Shown one piece after another: positions 1 through 12,173 of a stretch of 64,000 bases of DNA; the first letter of the stretch is position 1, and the number at the start of each line of letters is the position of its first letter. The notes under the pieces are model-generated. The model worked only from the letters and a program-made list of their open reading frames with translations. It was not told where the DNA came from and made no database searches. The stretch is from Dysidea avara (taxonomy: Eukaryota > Porifera > Demospongiae > Dictyoceratida > Dysideidae): the NCBI RefSeq assembly GCF_963678975.1, contig NC_089276.1, forward strand, positions 2,191,445-2,255,444, in the 5' to 3' direction. The translations under genes were made by a program, and so were the position numbers.

Positions 1-9
1 TTTTCACAG

Positions 10-198
10 AGCTGTGATATTTGTGATGCTTCAGCTGGTAGTCTGTCATCGTATGCATATATCTTGCTCCTGTTGCACTATCTACAACAAGTGAAACCAC
101 CTGTAGTACCAGTACTGCAACAGGTGTGTCTGTATGTCTGCCTGTGTAGTATGAGTTCTGTATGTATGTGATGTGTAGTGTGTAGTGTGTGTGATGTG

Positions 199-260
<62 letters not shown>

Positions 261-3200
261 TGTGTGTGTGTAGTGTGTGTGTGTGTGTAGTGTGCACACA
301 TGTACTTATGCCTTATTGTTCATGTTGATGTCTTGATACTACATAGATTGGCAAGCCTGACGTTGTAGGTGTTGATGGTTGGAATTGCTGGTTCTACCGG
401 TTTGACCACCTATCCCAGCTGGTTAGTGATAGCTAGATCAACCTGTCAATCTAGTTACAATACAATCACAGGCAAAGGTGTGGCCCCATGTGGGAGAGAA
501 CAAGAGTAGCGTAGGAGAGCTATGGGTGAACTTCTTCAAGTGAGTACTACCAACCACTTCATGTCATCTCATTTTACTCCCCACCCGTTCACATGACAGG
601 TACTACTTAGAAAAATTTGACTGGAAGAGAGATGTGGTCACCATTAGACAACTGGAACAACTAAGTAAACTAGAAAAAGAGTGGGCTTCAAAGCGAGCTT
701 GTATAGAAGGTGAAATGTTATTGTTTTATGAGTAAGTGATGAAGTTGTATTGTTTTCTGTAGATCCTTTCAATCTGGACCATAACCTATCTAACCATTTG
801 AGTGTTAAAAGTAATTGTCAGTGTTCCTGTACTTACGTAATGTGTTTGTACATAACATGTTTTTATTTGTTGCATAAAAAATCCTACTATCATAATGTAT
901 GGTAGAACTGTATAGTAAGGTTTGTGCTTTCCTACTATTAAAAAATTGACCAGATACCAACCTCACAATACTTTCATGGCAACTTTGTAGTAAAAATTAA
1001 GTCCAAATAAGCAATCAATTGACGTGATAAATTGCTACAAGAAATTTTCTGTTGACTGACTGACTAACGTACTGACTGACTAATGTACTGACTGACTAAC
1101 TTACTGACTGATGCCTTCAGATAAGTGTGACTCAATAATGATTAACACTATGGAACTTTTAACCAGGTGTGTACCCGAAGCATGCCTGGTTCCTTGAAGT
1201 CGTTTTCTGAAAAAGTGTGTGAGTGTGTGTACCCATCTATCTACAGTACCTATCGATCTACACACCAATGTGAGCAAAACAGTTGAATAGTAAAATAGCT
1301 AGTATGTGAGAAATACTAGTATGTGAGAAATACATGAGCCTGGTATAAACTTTCGCAGAAGTACGTTAGCTTCACTTAGAGGTCTTTCTGGGTTATAATA
1401 TGGGCGTAGCATTTCTCTAACCAAGTTTCTGAATGGCGCTCCCTTGAGTTATAAGAGTGTTTAACATAAGAATAGCAATCCTTCTAGCTTACCAGGAGTG
1501 GTGCATGTTGAAGGGGTGTGACCCTTTGTGCACGTTCGATAATGAAGAGTAACCTAGCAACTAGAAAATACTATAAGCTGTAAAACAGTTGAGAAGATAT
1601 TAAAATGGCTTGCTTGAGTTATGCTTCCTTAGCAGTGCAAAGCAACGTATGAAATAATTAATGAATCATTAAAAATTATGAATTGAAGTAACTAGATAAT
1701 GTATTATTACAAATTAAATAACCAATTAGTTAAAATAACTAACATGGTTGATTAATTTCCTGTTAAGGAATAGTATCATCAAACTGCTGGTTTTAGAATT
1801 AGCTCAACATCATCTTGTTTTCTTAGACATCACTTCAGTCTGACAGGTGCATGCACAAGTAAACATTATACATGCATCATAGACTTACCTTTGTCTATTT
1901 TTATTCACTTACAACATGAAGGTGTTAATTCACAGCTTATAGACTGATTATAGTGGAACCTCGATTATCTCAATAGTCAATTATTCGAATACCAAATTGA
2001 CTGCTCAATTAGAGTATTTTGTCAACAAGTGTTATGTTTTATTAGAGTAGTTGAGCAAAGCTAATGGATGTTCAATTCTATGTACTGTTCGATGATATGA
2101 ACACTCTTTTTACTCCAATTAGTTTGGATAATCAAGGTTCTACTGTACTATAATTAGCAATGTAGCCATGTCGTGTGCCTGTTGATTTATTACTACTGAG
2201 CAGTCAGTATAGCTGGTTTGCCCATGCTCCTGCCCTATGCACAGACAAGAAGCCAGCCTAGAGTCAATTGCTTACTTCAACTGTTGGAGGTGTGACACAA
2301 AAATTACGTACGATTTCCATTTTATATACAAATATGTACCTCTGCATTGAAGAGGCATGTGATTTGTATATAACCTCTGGCATAGTTATTTCCTTCTGTT
2401 CATTCTTAGTTACCTAAGAATGCACCAGAAGCAATCTGAAAGAGTCTACCTGTGCAATAAGCACACAGATCTTTACGCCATTGCTCCCCCACTTTATATA
2501 AACGTGTCTGCTAGTTCTCATATGTGACTATTCCAGCTGGACTATCAGTATTCCACCTGCTGCACTGTAGGTAGTGTCTACTGCAGTTTGTACACATGAA
2601 TTAGATATCTAATGTGTAGTCACTAATGGTTAGAAATTTTGCTGTCTTCACTAAATCCATGATACAGTGTTATCTATCCTTGAAAGTAGCAGCCTCTATT
2701 TTTGTGTATATTGAATCACTGAAAATATTGTTTTGCCATGAAAATCCAAACTTCAAAAAATTTCTTACCCTATTGTATACTATAAGTTTGTGTTATTCTC
2801 TTGTCAGTGTGGAGCTACATACGTCATGTGTTCAAGTATGCTCATGATCACTTTGCTAACCCAAGTCTGTATAACCAGCAACTGACCATTGTAAGTGTCT
2901 TTTGTTACTACACTCTGTTGAACTTGAAAGTATTACTTGTCTAACTAAATTTCCACAGTAGTGAGGTCATTTGGTTTGCTTTAAGGAGGTCATTAATTTA
3001 CCAGTAAAGAACAGGTGTTAGATGTTTTATGCAAAAGTTTCTTGTACAAGTTATACGTAGTCCATGTCATGCTAATGTACATGCCATAGTTGCTACTGGT
3101 TTTATGCAGGAAAAAGTGCTTACAGTTGGTTTTACTATGGAGGTACCACAGGATGGACTGTGCCATAGTTGTGGGAAACGTGGTCACCTGTCTCGTAACT

Positions 3201-5225
3201 GTCCCAACTCTGAGAATATGAGAAAGCCATATATCACCTGCTTTAGATGTGGAAAACTAGGACATGTCAAATCAAAATGTCCTCAGCTAGAGTCAGAAGG
3301 TCTGTTTTACTGTGTGTTCTGTGACTTCTTGTTTATTTTGTTGCTGATCACAGAGCATGGGGAATCACCTGACAATGCTGCCATTCAATCTGCAATTATT
3401 AAGAAAAAGAAGAAAAACAAATCCTTTGCAAAAGACATTGAAATAAATTTACCTGGGTCATGTAATAACTCCTTATCAGAGTCATCTCCTGAAAGTCATC
3501 AAACTGTGCCATTTCGTTCTCATGGTAAGGTATTAACTAGTTGAACTGGTTTATGTGTCATAGCCCACTGGCAGTGATGTATTGACATGTGATTGTGCTA
3601 TCTTGGTGTCTGGAAATTTTGTAACTATGGATAATGTGGCACTTGCTTCTTAGCTGTTTAATAGCGTGTTTGTGTAAGGCTGTATTGATAGTCCAATACC
3701 ATCTGATATTTATTGTGTATTTCGGTGTTGATCCAATATTAGATGCACAGCCATTGTTTCAAAAGTCTGTTACTGATATATGGTTACTGATATATGGTTA
3801 CTGATATATGGTTACTGATATATGGTTACTGATATATGGTTACTGATATATGGTTACTGATATATGGTTACTGATATATGGTTACTGATATATGGTTACT
3901 GATATATGGTTACTGATATATGGTTACTGATATATGGTTACTGATATATGGTTACTGATATATGGTTACTGATATATGGTTATATTTCAGCTTTTCTTTT
4001 CTTTGGAGGTTTGTAAATTGATACAATACTGCCAATACAATAGACCAATTGTATTGCCAGTATTGTATTGGCATACAATACTGCCAATACAATAGACCCT
4101 CACCCTCATTTATTTGTACCCTCTTTTATAGGAACTTAGAAATGACTGTTCTATTAGAGTATTTTGAGTACAAGTGTTAGAGTATTTCAACAGATCTCTG
4201 TATATAAATGTAGTTATGTAAACAATTCACTTATCTGAATACTTTTACCATTGTCTGAGACATGATGGAGTATAGATAACTGAGGGTTCCATTGTACATA
4301 GCAATTCATGCATCTGGTTCAGGCTGATGAGTGCTGTGCAACCCTGTCATTATTGTAACGTTCCTCTTCTGGTATACTTTTTCTTAACTATTTTGTTTTA
4401 CTTTTAGAACACTCCAGAAGTCCAATCAGACAGTCTAGTCCTTTTAAACAATCCAGCCCTCAACTCCTTACTCCAACACCAACACATCCCTCTATGATGA
4501 CTCAACCACTTCTCCCACCCTACCCACAACCCAGTTATTCTGTACCATACACTGCAAGCAGAATGTTGGGCTCATCTCCTACTACACATCAGAACAGAAA
4601 CTACATACCACCTCACCAACCTCTCTTAATGACCCCACGAGGACATTATGATCACTCTCCCAAACATAAACAGCATCATCATCGTCACCAGCAACCATAT
4701 CCGATGAAGCATGGTCCTGCAGGAATTCCCAATCCATTAGTAGTTCCTGTTGGTGGGCCTGGTAGTGTTGAAGGTGGCTATTTTATGCAGCAGCAACAAC
4801 GGGAGTACTTATTCCCTCCTCCAACAATGCAGCCTGCTCAACAATATGAAATGCCACAAAGCAAACACAATTCTAGTTTTATTACCCAGCAAATGGATGA
4901 CCCGACAATACACAATCCTACACCACCAACTACTGCCACTGCTGCTAGTGTTAAAACTACAGCAGCTGAAGATATTGAAAATATCGATTGGAAGGAACTC
5001 AGTGATGATACAACACGTAAAATTCGGAAATCAAAATATAGACCCAAATCTACGACACAGGCATCTAATAACTTTTCAACTAGTCCACCTTCTGCAGGTG
5101 AATCATCACTGGGGAAGCCTGTGATAAAGGGAGTTAGTACCAGAAGAGGTGGTAGGGGTAGAGCAAGAATGTCAAGAGATACGTCCAGTGGACATGGTAG
5201 CAAACAGAAACACCAACAAAGATAG
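10..5225 (+). CDS. Terminal uridylyltransferase, TUT4/TUT7-like, 3' part
   Basis: Exons: 10-123, 347-421, 472-539, 600-709, 763-810, 2808-2890, 3110-3299, 3354-3524, 4408-5225. All have GT/AG borders and compatible phases and give 558 codons ending in TAG. The first exons encode the C-terminal half of the nucleotidyltransferase core (motif LSSYAYILLLLHYLQQ) and the PAP-associated domain (VDGWN, GELWVNFFKYY, EDPFNLDHNL). Two CCHC zinc knuckles follow in exon 7 (CHSCGKRGHLSRNC and CFRCGKLGHVKSKC). The last exon is a Pro/Gln/His-rich tail ending in an RGG-type basic patch. TUT4/7 enzymes add uridines to mRNA and pre-let-7 3' ends in the cytoplasm. The catalytic aspartates lie left of the window, so activity cannot be judged. 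Closest alternative: another CCHC-containing non-canonical poly(A)/U polymerase. Confidence 0.9.
200..298. repeat. (TG)n microsatellite in TUT intron
   Basis: Long run of TG dinucleotides with TAGTG interruptions inside the 223-nt intron 124-346. The His/Thr-rich reading frames on the opposite strand are artefacts of the repeat. Confidence 0.95.
1035..1140 (+). repeat. GACT-repeat fragment of a dispersed element
   Basis: Irregular GACT/GACTAA tetranucleotide tract followed by ATGCCTTCAGATAAGTGTGA. The same junction occurs at 24900-24955 and, inverted, at 39845-39890, so this is a fragment of the mobile family carrying the 96-aa ORF. It lies in the 2-kb TUT intron 811-2807. Confidence 0.65.
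1949..2152. mobile_element. pogo/Tc1-like MITE
   Basis: About 200 bp with imperfect terminal inverted repeats: GTGGAACCTCGATTATC on the left, GGATAATCAAGGTTCTACTG on the right. TA lies at both edges, and the CAGTxGAACCTxxATTATCC type of end is typical of pogo/Tigger elements. No transposase is present. It lies in the TUT intron 811-2807 and contains copies of the ATTAGAGTA motif. Confidence 0.65.
3769..3983. repeat. 14-bp tandem array in TUT intron
   Basis: About 15 nearly identical copies of the 14-bp unit TACTGATATATGGT. It lies in intron 3525-4407, between the zinc-knuckle exons and the final exon. The near absence of divergence points to recent expansion or ongoing slippage. Confidence 0.97.
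4022..4096. repeat. Short direct and inverted repeat
   Basis: ATACAATACTGCCAATACAA occurs twice in direct orientation with an inverted copy (TTGTATTGCCAGTATTGTAT) between them, so the DNA or RNA can form alternative hairpins. It lies just before the last TUT exon. Confidence 0.8.
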
Positions 5226-5470
5226 CTAAAATATTGTACATAAGTTGAAAATATAACTAATAGTATAGCTATCGCTTTGTATGTGTTGTGTATTCAGTTC
5301 TATAGTAGTTTTTATAATATTGCCAATACCTACCTTCATTATGAAGTGTTCAGCTGTTGTGTAGGAGTGTAAAGACATGTGGGAAGCAGTAGTTGCTTTG
5401 TGTGGCCAGCTAGTTTTTACAGATTAAAATGGCTCTAGATACTGTGTCAACATTGAGATGATTACTAAAT

Positions 5471-5476
5471 ATTAAA
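5471..5476 (+). terminator. Putative poly(A) signal of the TUT gene
   Basis: ATTAAA, 245 nt after the TUT stop codon, in an AT-rich 3' flank. It is a common variant poly(A) signal. Assigned by position only. Confidence 0.4.
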
Positions 5477-5864
5477 CAACAAAGTTCAGATGTACTAGAC
5501 AATTTTTTTCCTTTATTCATAAGACACCAGAAAAGATAACAGCATTTGGTCCACTGGTAAAGATACACTGACTAGTTGCCACCCATTAAAATTGCTCTTC
5601 TGCAATTAGGTCCTGAGTGAAAGCTTAATTAGCTGGAATGGTTGTTGTACATTTTCACTGATTATATGAGGTTTGTAATGTATTCTTGTACTAAATAGAA
5701 ATTCTACCTGCATGCTATTGCTGTTTTTATGGTAATTTGTTGTGGTATACATGACTATATGTGTGAATGAAATGATTTTGTTTTATCATATAATGATGTA
5801 GTTTGCCATACATTAGTCTCAATAGTAGGATCATGGCCTTGTTTCTGTAATGTAGCCAATAAAA

Positions 5865-6205
5865 TAACAGAAGCCTTTTAAGTGCAACAAGAAAATTATA
5901 CAATGAATAGCCAATCAAATAAGTTGACAATAGAAACCTTTTAAGTGCAACATGTGTATCAGAATTGTTGGCACGTGAAGCCTTTTAAGTGCAACAACAA
6001 ATGATGTGATACAAAGAAGGATGATGCAATCACCTGGTAGAAGTTAATGGCCACATAGAACTGGATAGATGTGTACTACAAACCATGAAGGGTGGTCACT
6101 ATGTGATTAGTAGGCAATCACACACATTTTTGTACAATTATGGAATAATTGTACTCCTAACAGCCAAAACTGCACTCAAATGTGTGATTACCTATACTAA
6201 TTGAC
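5865..6205 (+). repeat. Dispersed repeat, copy 1 (CCTTTTAAGTGCAACA family)
   Basis: GCCTTTTAAGTGCAACA occurs three times, followed by a region ending in TTTGGCTGTTAGGAGT-like and TGTGTGATTACC sequence. An inverted copy with the same order of blocks lies at 21290-21560. No coding potential seen. Confidence 0.65.
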
Positions 6206-7080
6206 CCAAATTACCCATATCATTTTGATGTACATGTGAATATTATTTGGTGGTAATGTAACTGAAAGTACTGATATTGAGTTTCTGTTGTTTGTAAGGT
6301 GGTTATAATAAGGATGCTGTGAACTGTGTTAGAAGCCTGCAAATGAGGCCATCCCTATCAGCTGTAATCAGAGAACTGATTAGTCTCAAACCCATGTGGT
6401 CTGGGTTCAAGACTATACTACCAGTATAGTTTGATCATGATGTCAAAGTTTGATCATGATGTCTGGTTGCATGCTCTTGTCTGTTGAATTGTGGACTGTT
6501 TGATTAGCTAGTTTTGTGTTTTTATACCTGCTTTACCAGTTAGGCCAGGACTCCCCACATCACACATTTTACCCCACCTTGAATTTCATTATTGCTATTA
6601 TCAATCATGTATATTATTTTGATGAGGTATTGTTTCACTGCACAGCAGCCATTTCTTGCACCTCATAATGACCTCTGCATGGAAATCCAAAATTTTGTCG
6701 ATGAGAAACAAGTAAGTTTACCTGGCCTTAGGGACCGGACTGGAGGGTGAACGTGGGAGGCAGAACCTGTTACAATAATATGACTTGTATTTTATTTCCA
6801 CAATGGATTAAATAGCTATATAAGCTGATATTCCTGATTTTGTTCATAGTTTGTTTTACCTGACATTTTAAAGTCTGTGCTGACCTTCCATGATATCTTG
6901 CTAGTGTCTGCCCTCCTAGCACTATTCTAACCTCTGGAGCAGTGCATGGTGACAGAGGTGACATGCATTGTGGGCATTGAAAATGGTGGCTAGCTAGCTA
7001 TCTGTATCACTATGTAGCTACGTAAACCTAAGCTGAGCTACAGGCTCACTGGTAAGAAGTTGTAATTGGCGATTCATTAT
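6206..7080. other. Intergenic, no gene seen
   Basis: AT-rich sequence with short frames only. A GGGTTCAAGACT block near 6405 resembles a tRNA B box but has no tRNA body. No splice-compatible conserved coding sequence was recognised. Confidence 0.5.
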
Positions 7081-7084
7081 CAAC

Positions 7085-8075
7085 ATTTTGTAATGTCCTC
7101 TCCGGAGTTCCCCAGGGGAGTGTATTAGGACCCATTCTGTTTATTATATTCAAACGACCTTCCTCAACACATCCAATCTGCATTACCCTTCATATTTGCT
7201 GATGACACTAAACGTCTACTGGCAATCAGATCCACGGATGATATTGGTACGATGTCAACAACACAGCTATGTGGAGCCACTCTATTATTTAATGAAGCCA
7301 AATTTAATTTGTACATGTTCATTTTTGGGCTAAACCACCCTTTGATCTGGACACCACAACATACACAGTTAATGGAAAACCTATATAAAGCAACTCTGAC
7401 AACACAAGGATCTTGGTATCATTTTCTCCAGTAATCTCAACTGGACAGACCATTATAAAAAACTATCACTACTAAAGCATATCAAATTCTAGGATTGATA
7501 AGACATACATTTAGGGTCAATTGTATAGAAGCTAAAAAGCAACTCTTGGTTAGATCACAAATAATATGCTGCTCACAAATATAGAGACCTCAGCTAAATA
7601 GAGATATAACCACCCTGGAACGTGTGAAGTGTAGAGCTACTAATATAAATTCACACTGAATAACTATATTTCACCTTATAAATCAAGGCTACAACAACTA
7701 AATTTATTACTGCTAATGTACACCTATGAACTGAATGATTTAATGTTCAAGTTCTGATCAAATCCTTGAACACACCAACAGACGACTTTGACATATCTCT
7801 TTCAACACCATGCAACAGCACTAGATCTGGAAGCCACTTGAAACTACACCACCCTAGGACAGTATCCGCCACTCATCATCATTTCAATTGAATTGTAAGA
7901 CTTTGGACCATCTACCAGTAACCTGTTATAAACTTAACCTTACCATCTTATGTCATCAAACAAAAATTTACAAAACATCTATGGCCTATGGGACCATTTT
8001 ACGGTTAACTTCAACTCTGATCAATCCTGCTCATTTCATCTCTTATGTCCCGGCATGCCACTGATGCTCAAGACA
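7085..8075 (+). pseudogene. Non-LTR retrotransposon (LINE) reverse transcriptase, broken
   Basis: Reverse-transcriptase palm motifs GVPQGSVLGPILF (about 7099-7140) and FADDT (about 7195-7210) lie in different frames. The 3' end of the ORF2 frame is recognisable near 7990-8060 (DHFTVNFN followed by CSFHLLCP). Many frameshifts and stops separate these parts. A minus-strand fragment at 60105-60320 preserves the same C-terminal pattern better (FWNHFVSNFDSNN, FYFRCPCSKC), so both belong to one LINE family. Confidence 0.75.
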
Positions 8076-8458
8076 ACCAGTCTCTACCAATTTTCTCCCC
8101 TTTAATTACTGACACTGATCTGCAAACTAGTAATAAGTACATAGTTACTTTACATATAGTTAAGTAAATTTAGTAATAAGTAATTGTAATGTGGTATTAT
8201 AGCTGTACATTTCTGGTTGTGGGCACAGGTTACCCACAGACCTTTGATGCAGGCTCTCCTGCATCAAATAGGATTATAAATAAGTTCGTAAAGTCTTGCA
8301 ATTCTGTTGAAATACACGTTTTTGTGCACGAATTAAAATATTGCTCCACCCCCATGCCAGATCACGTGGCACTTGTGGATCTTCCTGCTGCTTGCTTTCA
8401 AGACTCTTCTCGCCACTGGGGAACAAGGTACAAAAGAATGTGTATTAAGTTGTGTGTT

Positions 8459-9212
8459 ATGCACCTATCAATGTAATGCCCGACTACCACTAATACGAGT
8501 TGAGGGTGGGGGAAGGTCGGGGAATTGATCGCTAAATTTCCCCAACATAGTGGGGATTTGTCTTCACTAAAGAAATTCACTCAGACAGCATAGGTGTGTG
8601 CTTTCAGTTTAGGAAGGAGTATCTCGGGTGCTAGCTATTACTTTCATACTAGAATCCACTCGAACTAACTCATCACTAGGCTAACGCCACACGACCGCAC
8701 AAATCCCCTCCTAGCCCCAGTATTCCCGGAATTTGTAGATCGAGACTTGGTCCTCGGATTAGTATATCTATGGTAGACCACTACGTCATTAAACTGGGCT
8801 CTAGGTATTTACTGACTATTATGCACCTATCAATTGTAACCCCCAGTAACCCCGAGTACGGGATCCATAGGGGGATTATAGGGAGTTTATACGGGGGTTC
8901 ACCTACAAAGTTACTCCCAGTAGTGGGGCTTTTGACACAAGCATTTTTTATAACAATCGAATTGTGTAGCTATATTTAGTTAAATCACGTGACGTTGACC
9001 CGTAGCCAAACCTTAACATGTATTGTCTGCAGGCATGGCAGAACTGATCATGGAGTGGGGGAATACCTCAGGGAATATATGGGGTAGGTAGGAGATTAGA
9101 TAAACACTTAGGCCCCAGTAGTGGGGTTATTGCTCTTGCAGGGTGTCAAATCCCCACCTTGTCCCCACATGGCCCGTATTGGGGGGTAGGGGCCTAACAT
9201 TGATAGGTGCAT
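8459..9212. mobile_element. TIR element with ATGCACCTATCAAT ends
   Basis: ATGCACCTATCAA occurs at 8459 and again at 8821, with its reverse complement ATTGATAGGTGCAT at 9199-9212. The element is either 8821-9212 inserted beside another end, or the whole 754 bp. The interior has G-runs and C-runs such as TAGTGGGG. Only short ORFs occur, so it is non-autonomous. Confidence 0.65.
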
Positions 9213-10375
9213 TATTAACCTAGAGGGGCCATCCAGCGGTGATGGAGTTAGTAGATCAAAGCCACTAGCCTAGTTACATCATCGATGAGTATAGTTGTCA
9301 TTATCATGACGTTCACTACTACTTGAATTCAATGCCGGATGTTTTATTCTTATATTGGTTGTTACAGACCGGAGGCAGTGACGCTCCTCATCTGAGTACT
9401 AAGCAAAGACTGACCTGTCCATTCCTGTAGACTGTGCTACTTGAAGAATATACTGCCAGGGATGGATTGTGGATGTGGTATACCCGTAACCTCCCTAGAA
9501 TACCTAGCATATTTATTTCATATCAAGAAGTTTGTGGATATTTGCTATACTTTTGTTCATGGCAAAAATGCCAGCCGGAACAGGCATGTCCAATACATTT
9601 CGATTAAAAAAACTATTAAAAATTAATAGTGTACGAGTCTGTTCAGTAACTTTCCAAATTTAATATGTGTAGAGCAACTCTGCGAGTACAATTGAAGTCC
9701 AATTCACAAAAATTTTGGCTGGTCAAAATGGCTTAAACCGACCAGGTGTAGCAAATTTCCCCATACATTTTGTATTGGGTGTTTCGGGGGCATGCAATAA
9801 AAGACGTAATAACCTGCGACACGTGATAGATAGATATCTCAGATTCCGAATCAGATTTGGAAAGAGCAGTGAATAGCGATTAAGATGAGCTATAGCAGAA
9901 GGAAATCAGAGGAAATTTAAGCTTATTATTTTAAGGTCAAAAATCACTTTTTCTTTATGGCGAGTTGAATGGCGGATATTTGGAAAGGAATGCTCTGAGC
10001 TATTTCGATGTCTTGACGGCCATTAACCTTCACTACATTAGTGTTACAATGTAACAAAAGCACTGTGAATTAGTTCTGCAGGTTAGTTTGTGAAAATTAC
10101 AGTGTTCCATGATTAAGCAAAATAATGTCCATGCCATGTAGCAAACTTCTTCATATGAATGATTACTCAAGAAGAGACAATGTCCTGTGAAGTGTTGACA
10201 CAGGAAGATGATGATATCCCCTAGTACTAGTCTACTAGAGAGTTTACATCAACATGGTAGACACATTCATATAGAAGGAAGAGACACTATCAGATTGTAG
10301 ATTGAATTCAAGATACCCAGTGCTGCATAATGTTATACTGCTGATGCAAGCTGGAGGCTAGAGCTGAGGTATGGA
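9213..10375. other. Intergenic, no gene seen
   Basis: No conserved coding frame, RNA gene or clear repeat end recognised. Short ORFs here lack family signatures. Confidence 0.5.
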
Positions 10376-10379
10376 GTCA

Positions 10380-10475
10380 GTGAGGAAAGGCGGACTAGAT
10401 CCCGGAGACGGCCGCCCGTTGATGCAAAGTACTCCTGGTTCCAATCCCCAGTGATGGTATACTGAGGGGATTGTT
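10380..10475 (+). repeat. Possible tRNA-derived SINE head
   Basis: Locally GC-rich segment with a pol III B-box-like GGTTCCAATCCC near 10437 in otherwise AT-rich DNA. No full cloverleaf can be drawn, so this is only a candidate. Confidence 0.3.
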
Positions 10476-11201
10476 GCCTTAAGACATAAACTTTGTTTTC
10501 ATATTGGCACATATGTCTTGTAGCATCTCAGGAATGTACAAAGTCACATCCTGTTTTCCCATTTTTGGCAATTTGTTTTTGTAGCTTGTGGTTTCTTGTA
10601 TCTATAAAAAGAGCAAGAATTTGCTGTTCCATGCATTTTACAGACCTTAAAAATACTAAGCTGAAGGTCTCTGGAAGAACGGTCCGAGTAGCCAGTCCTC
10701 GCTACTCACCGCCAAAGGGATACCCTTCAGGAAGAGTTAATTCACCGTAAATCCTCATTAAATGCCTTAGTGATATCTCACACGAATGCCTTGCGATCCT
10801 GGAAGTCACATGTATACTGACTTAATTCACTGTGTATGGCTACTGCAGTATTGTAGCACAGAGGCAAAGTGGATTGCTAGTTTCTCATCAGCCACCTCCT
10901 CAATTTTTGGTGCAGATGGTCATTTTTCATTATTATAATTATTGGAGGAAGCACCCCGAAGGTAGCCAACATCCTTGGGACTCTTGTACACTACCTGAGA
11001 AATCCATCAAATATTTAGAAATCCCAAACCATAAGGTTATTCTCGTTTCTGTCCGTTCACGAGTTCAATTATGGCTGCCACCATACAATGATTCAGATCA
11101 ACAGTACAAAGTACACCTGAGTCTCTTCTGAAGTTCCTCTGATCCCCTCAGCAATTTTTCTGCACAAGTTATTAGCAAAAACGTGTATGTAATTAGTTTA
11201 C

Positions 11202-11346
11202 TTACCTGTTGATCAGGTGTAACAGGCTGTCTAGCTTTACCTGTTGATCAGGTGTAACAGGCTATCTAGCCTTACCTGTTGATCAGATGTAACAGGCTGT
11301 CTAGCCTTACCTGTTGATTAGGTGTAACAGGCTGTCTAGCCTTACA
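11202..11346. repeat. 35-bp minisatellite, 4 copies
   Basis: Four tandem copies of a 35-bp unit starting TTACCTGTTGATCAGGTGTA. Each unit contains the inverted pair CCTGTT/AACAGG and can form a small hairpin. Copies differ at one or two positions. Confidence 0.95.
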
Positions 11347-12173
11347 AATTTACCTGCAATAAAAACTTGAGGTAAAAACATAACAATAAAATTGAAATTA
11401 GAATTATATTTTATTTCCAAAATACAGAGTGAAATAGTTTGATATTGGGACTTTCGTACAAAATGTTGGGGTTTTGAGTGGGCATTGGCTACCCCTCGAA
11501 ACAACCAAAATCACAGCAAAATCTAGTTATCGTCACTACAAGGATTATCAAAAGCCTTCTTAAGGTTATTCTTTACCACCTTTCTGAAGCAGGCAGAAAC
11601 ATTTATCTTAGCTGAAAATGTTACTTGGTTTGTCCAAACATTGAAATACTGGTGCACGTGACCAGTTTTGAAGTTAAAAGTGGCAGGGTAGAAGGTGATG
11701 CGGGTGAGTGATGAGAAACTCTTAATCAACTTTGTCTGGTCTTATATGCATACCAGTAGTTGAGATGTATACTCTCAGGGATTCATTCACTGGGAGACAA
11801 ACACACACGCATACACACACACACACGCACTTCTTCGACTGCAGCCAGACTCAAAAGTCAGCAATCAAGGCCACTGAATTTGTGCCAAATCTACAGTCAA
11901 GGGCAAACAATTGCGACCTATGAAAGTAGAAGTAAAGTAACTGGTCCAACATGGAATAGGTTGTAAGCACGAAATTTCAGCTGATCAGGATTTTGACCAT
12001 GGTCATTCATACCTACACGGGTGTGACACACCGTACTCCATAGAGCTGACCTGATGTTACTCAGTGACCAGAGGTTCACTTTTCCACTAGCAAGTATATA
12101 GTACACTTTTTGGTTTGTATTTGATTTGTAGACCCTAGATAGCACTGATTGCAGCAAGACTATTCTAGGTCAT

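Noticed and set aside
78..299. His/Thr-rich open frames on the minus strand
   Set aside because: They are translations of the (TG)n microsatellite and overlap a well-supported exon on the other strand.
4838..5203. Long frames on other strands or frames of the last TUT exon
   Set aside because: Shadows of the Pro/Gln-rich coding frame, which is supported by phase with eight upstream exons.
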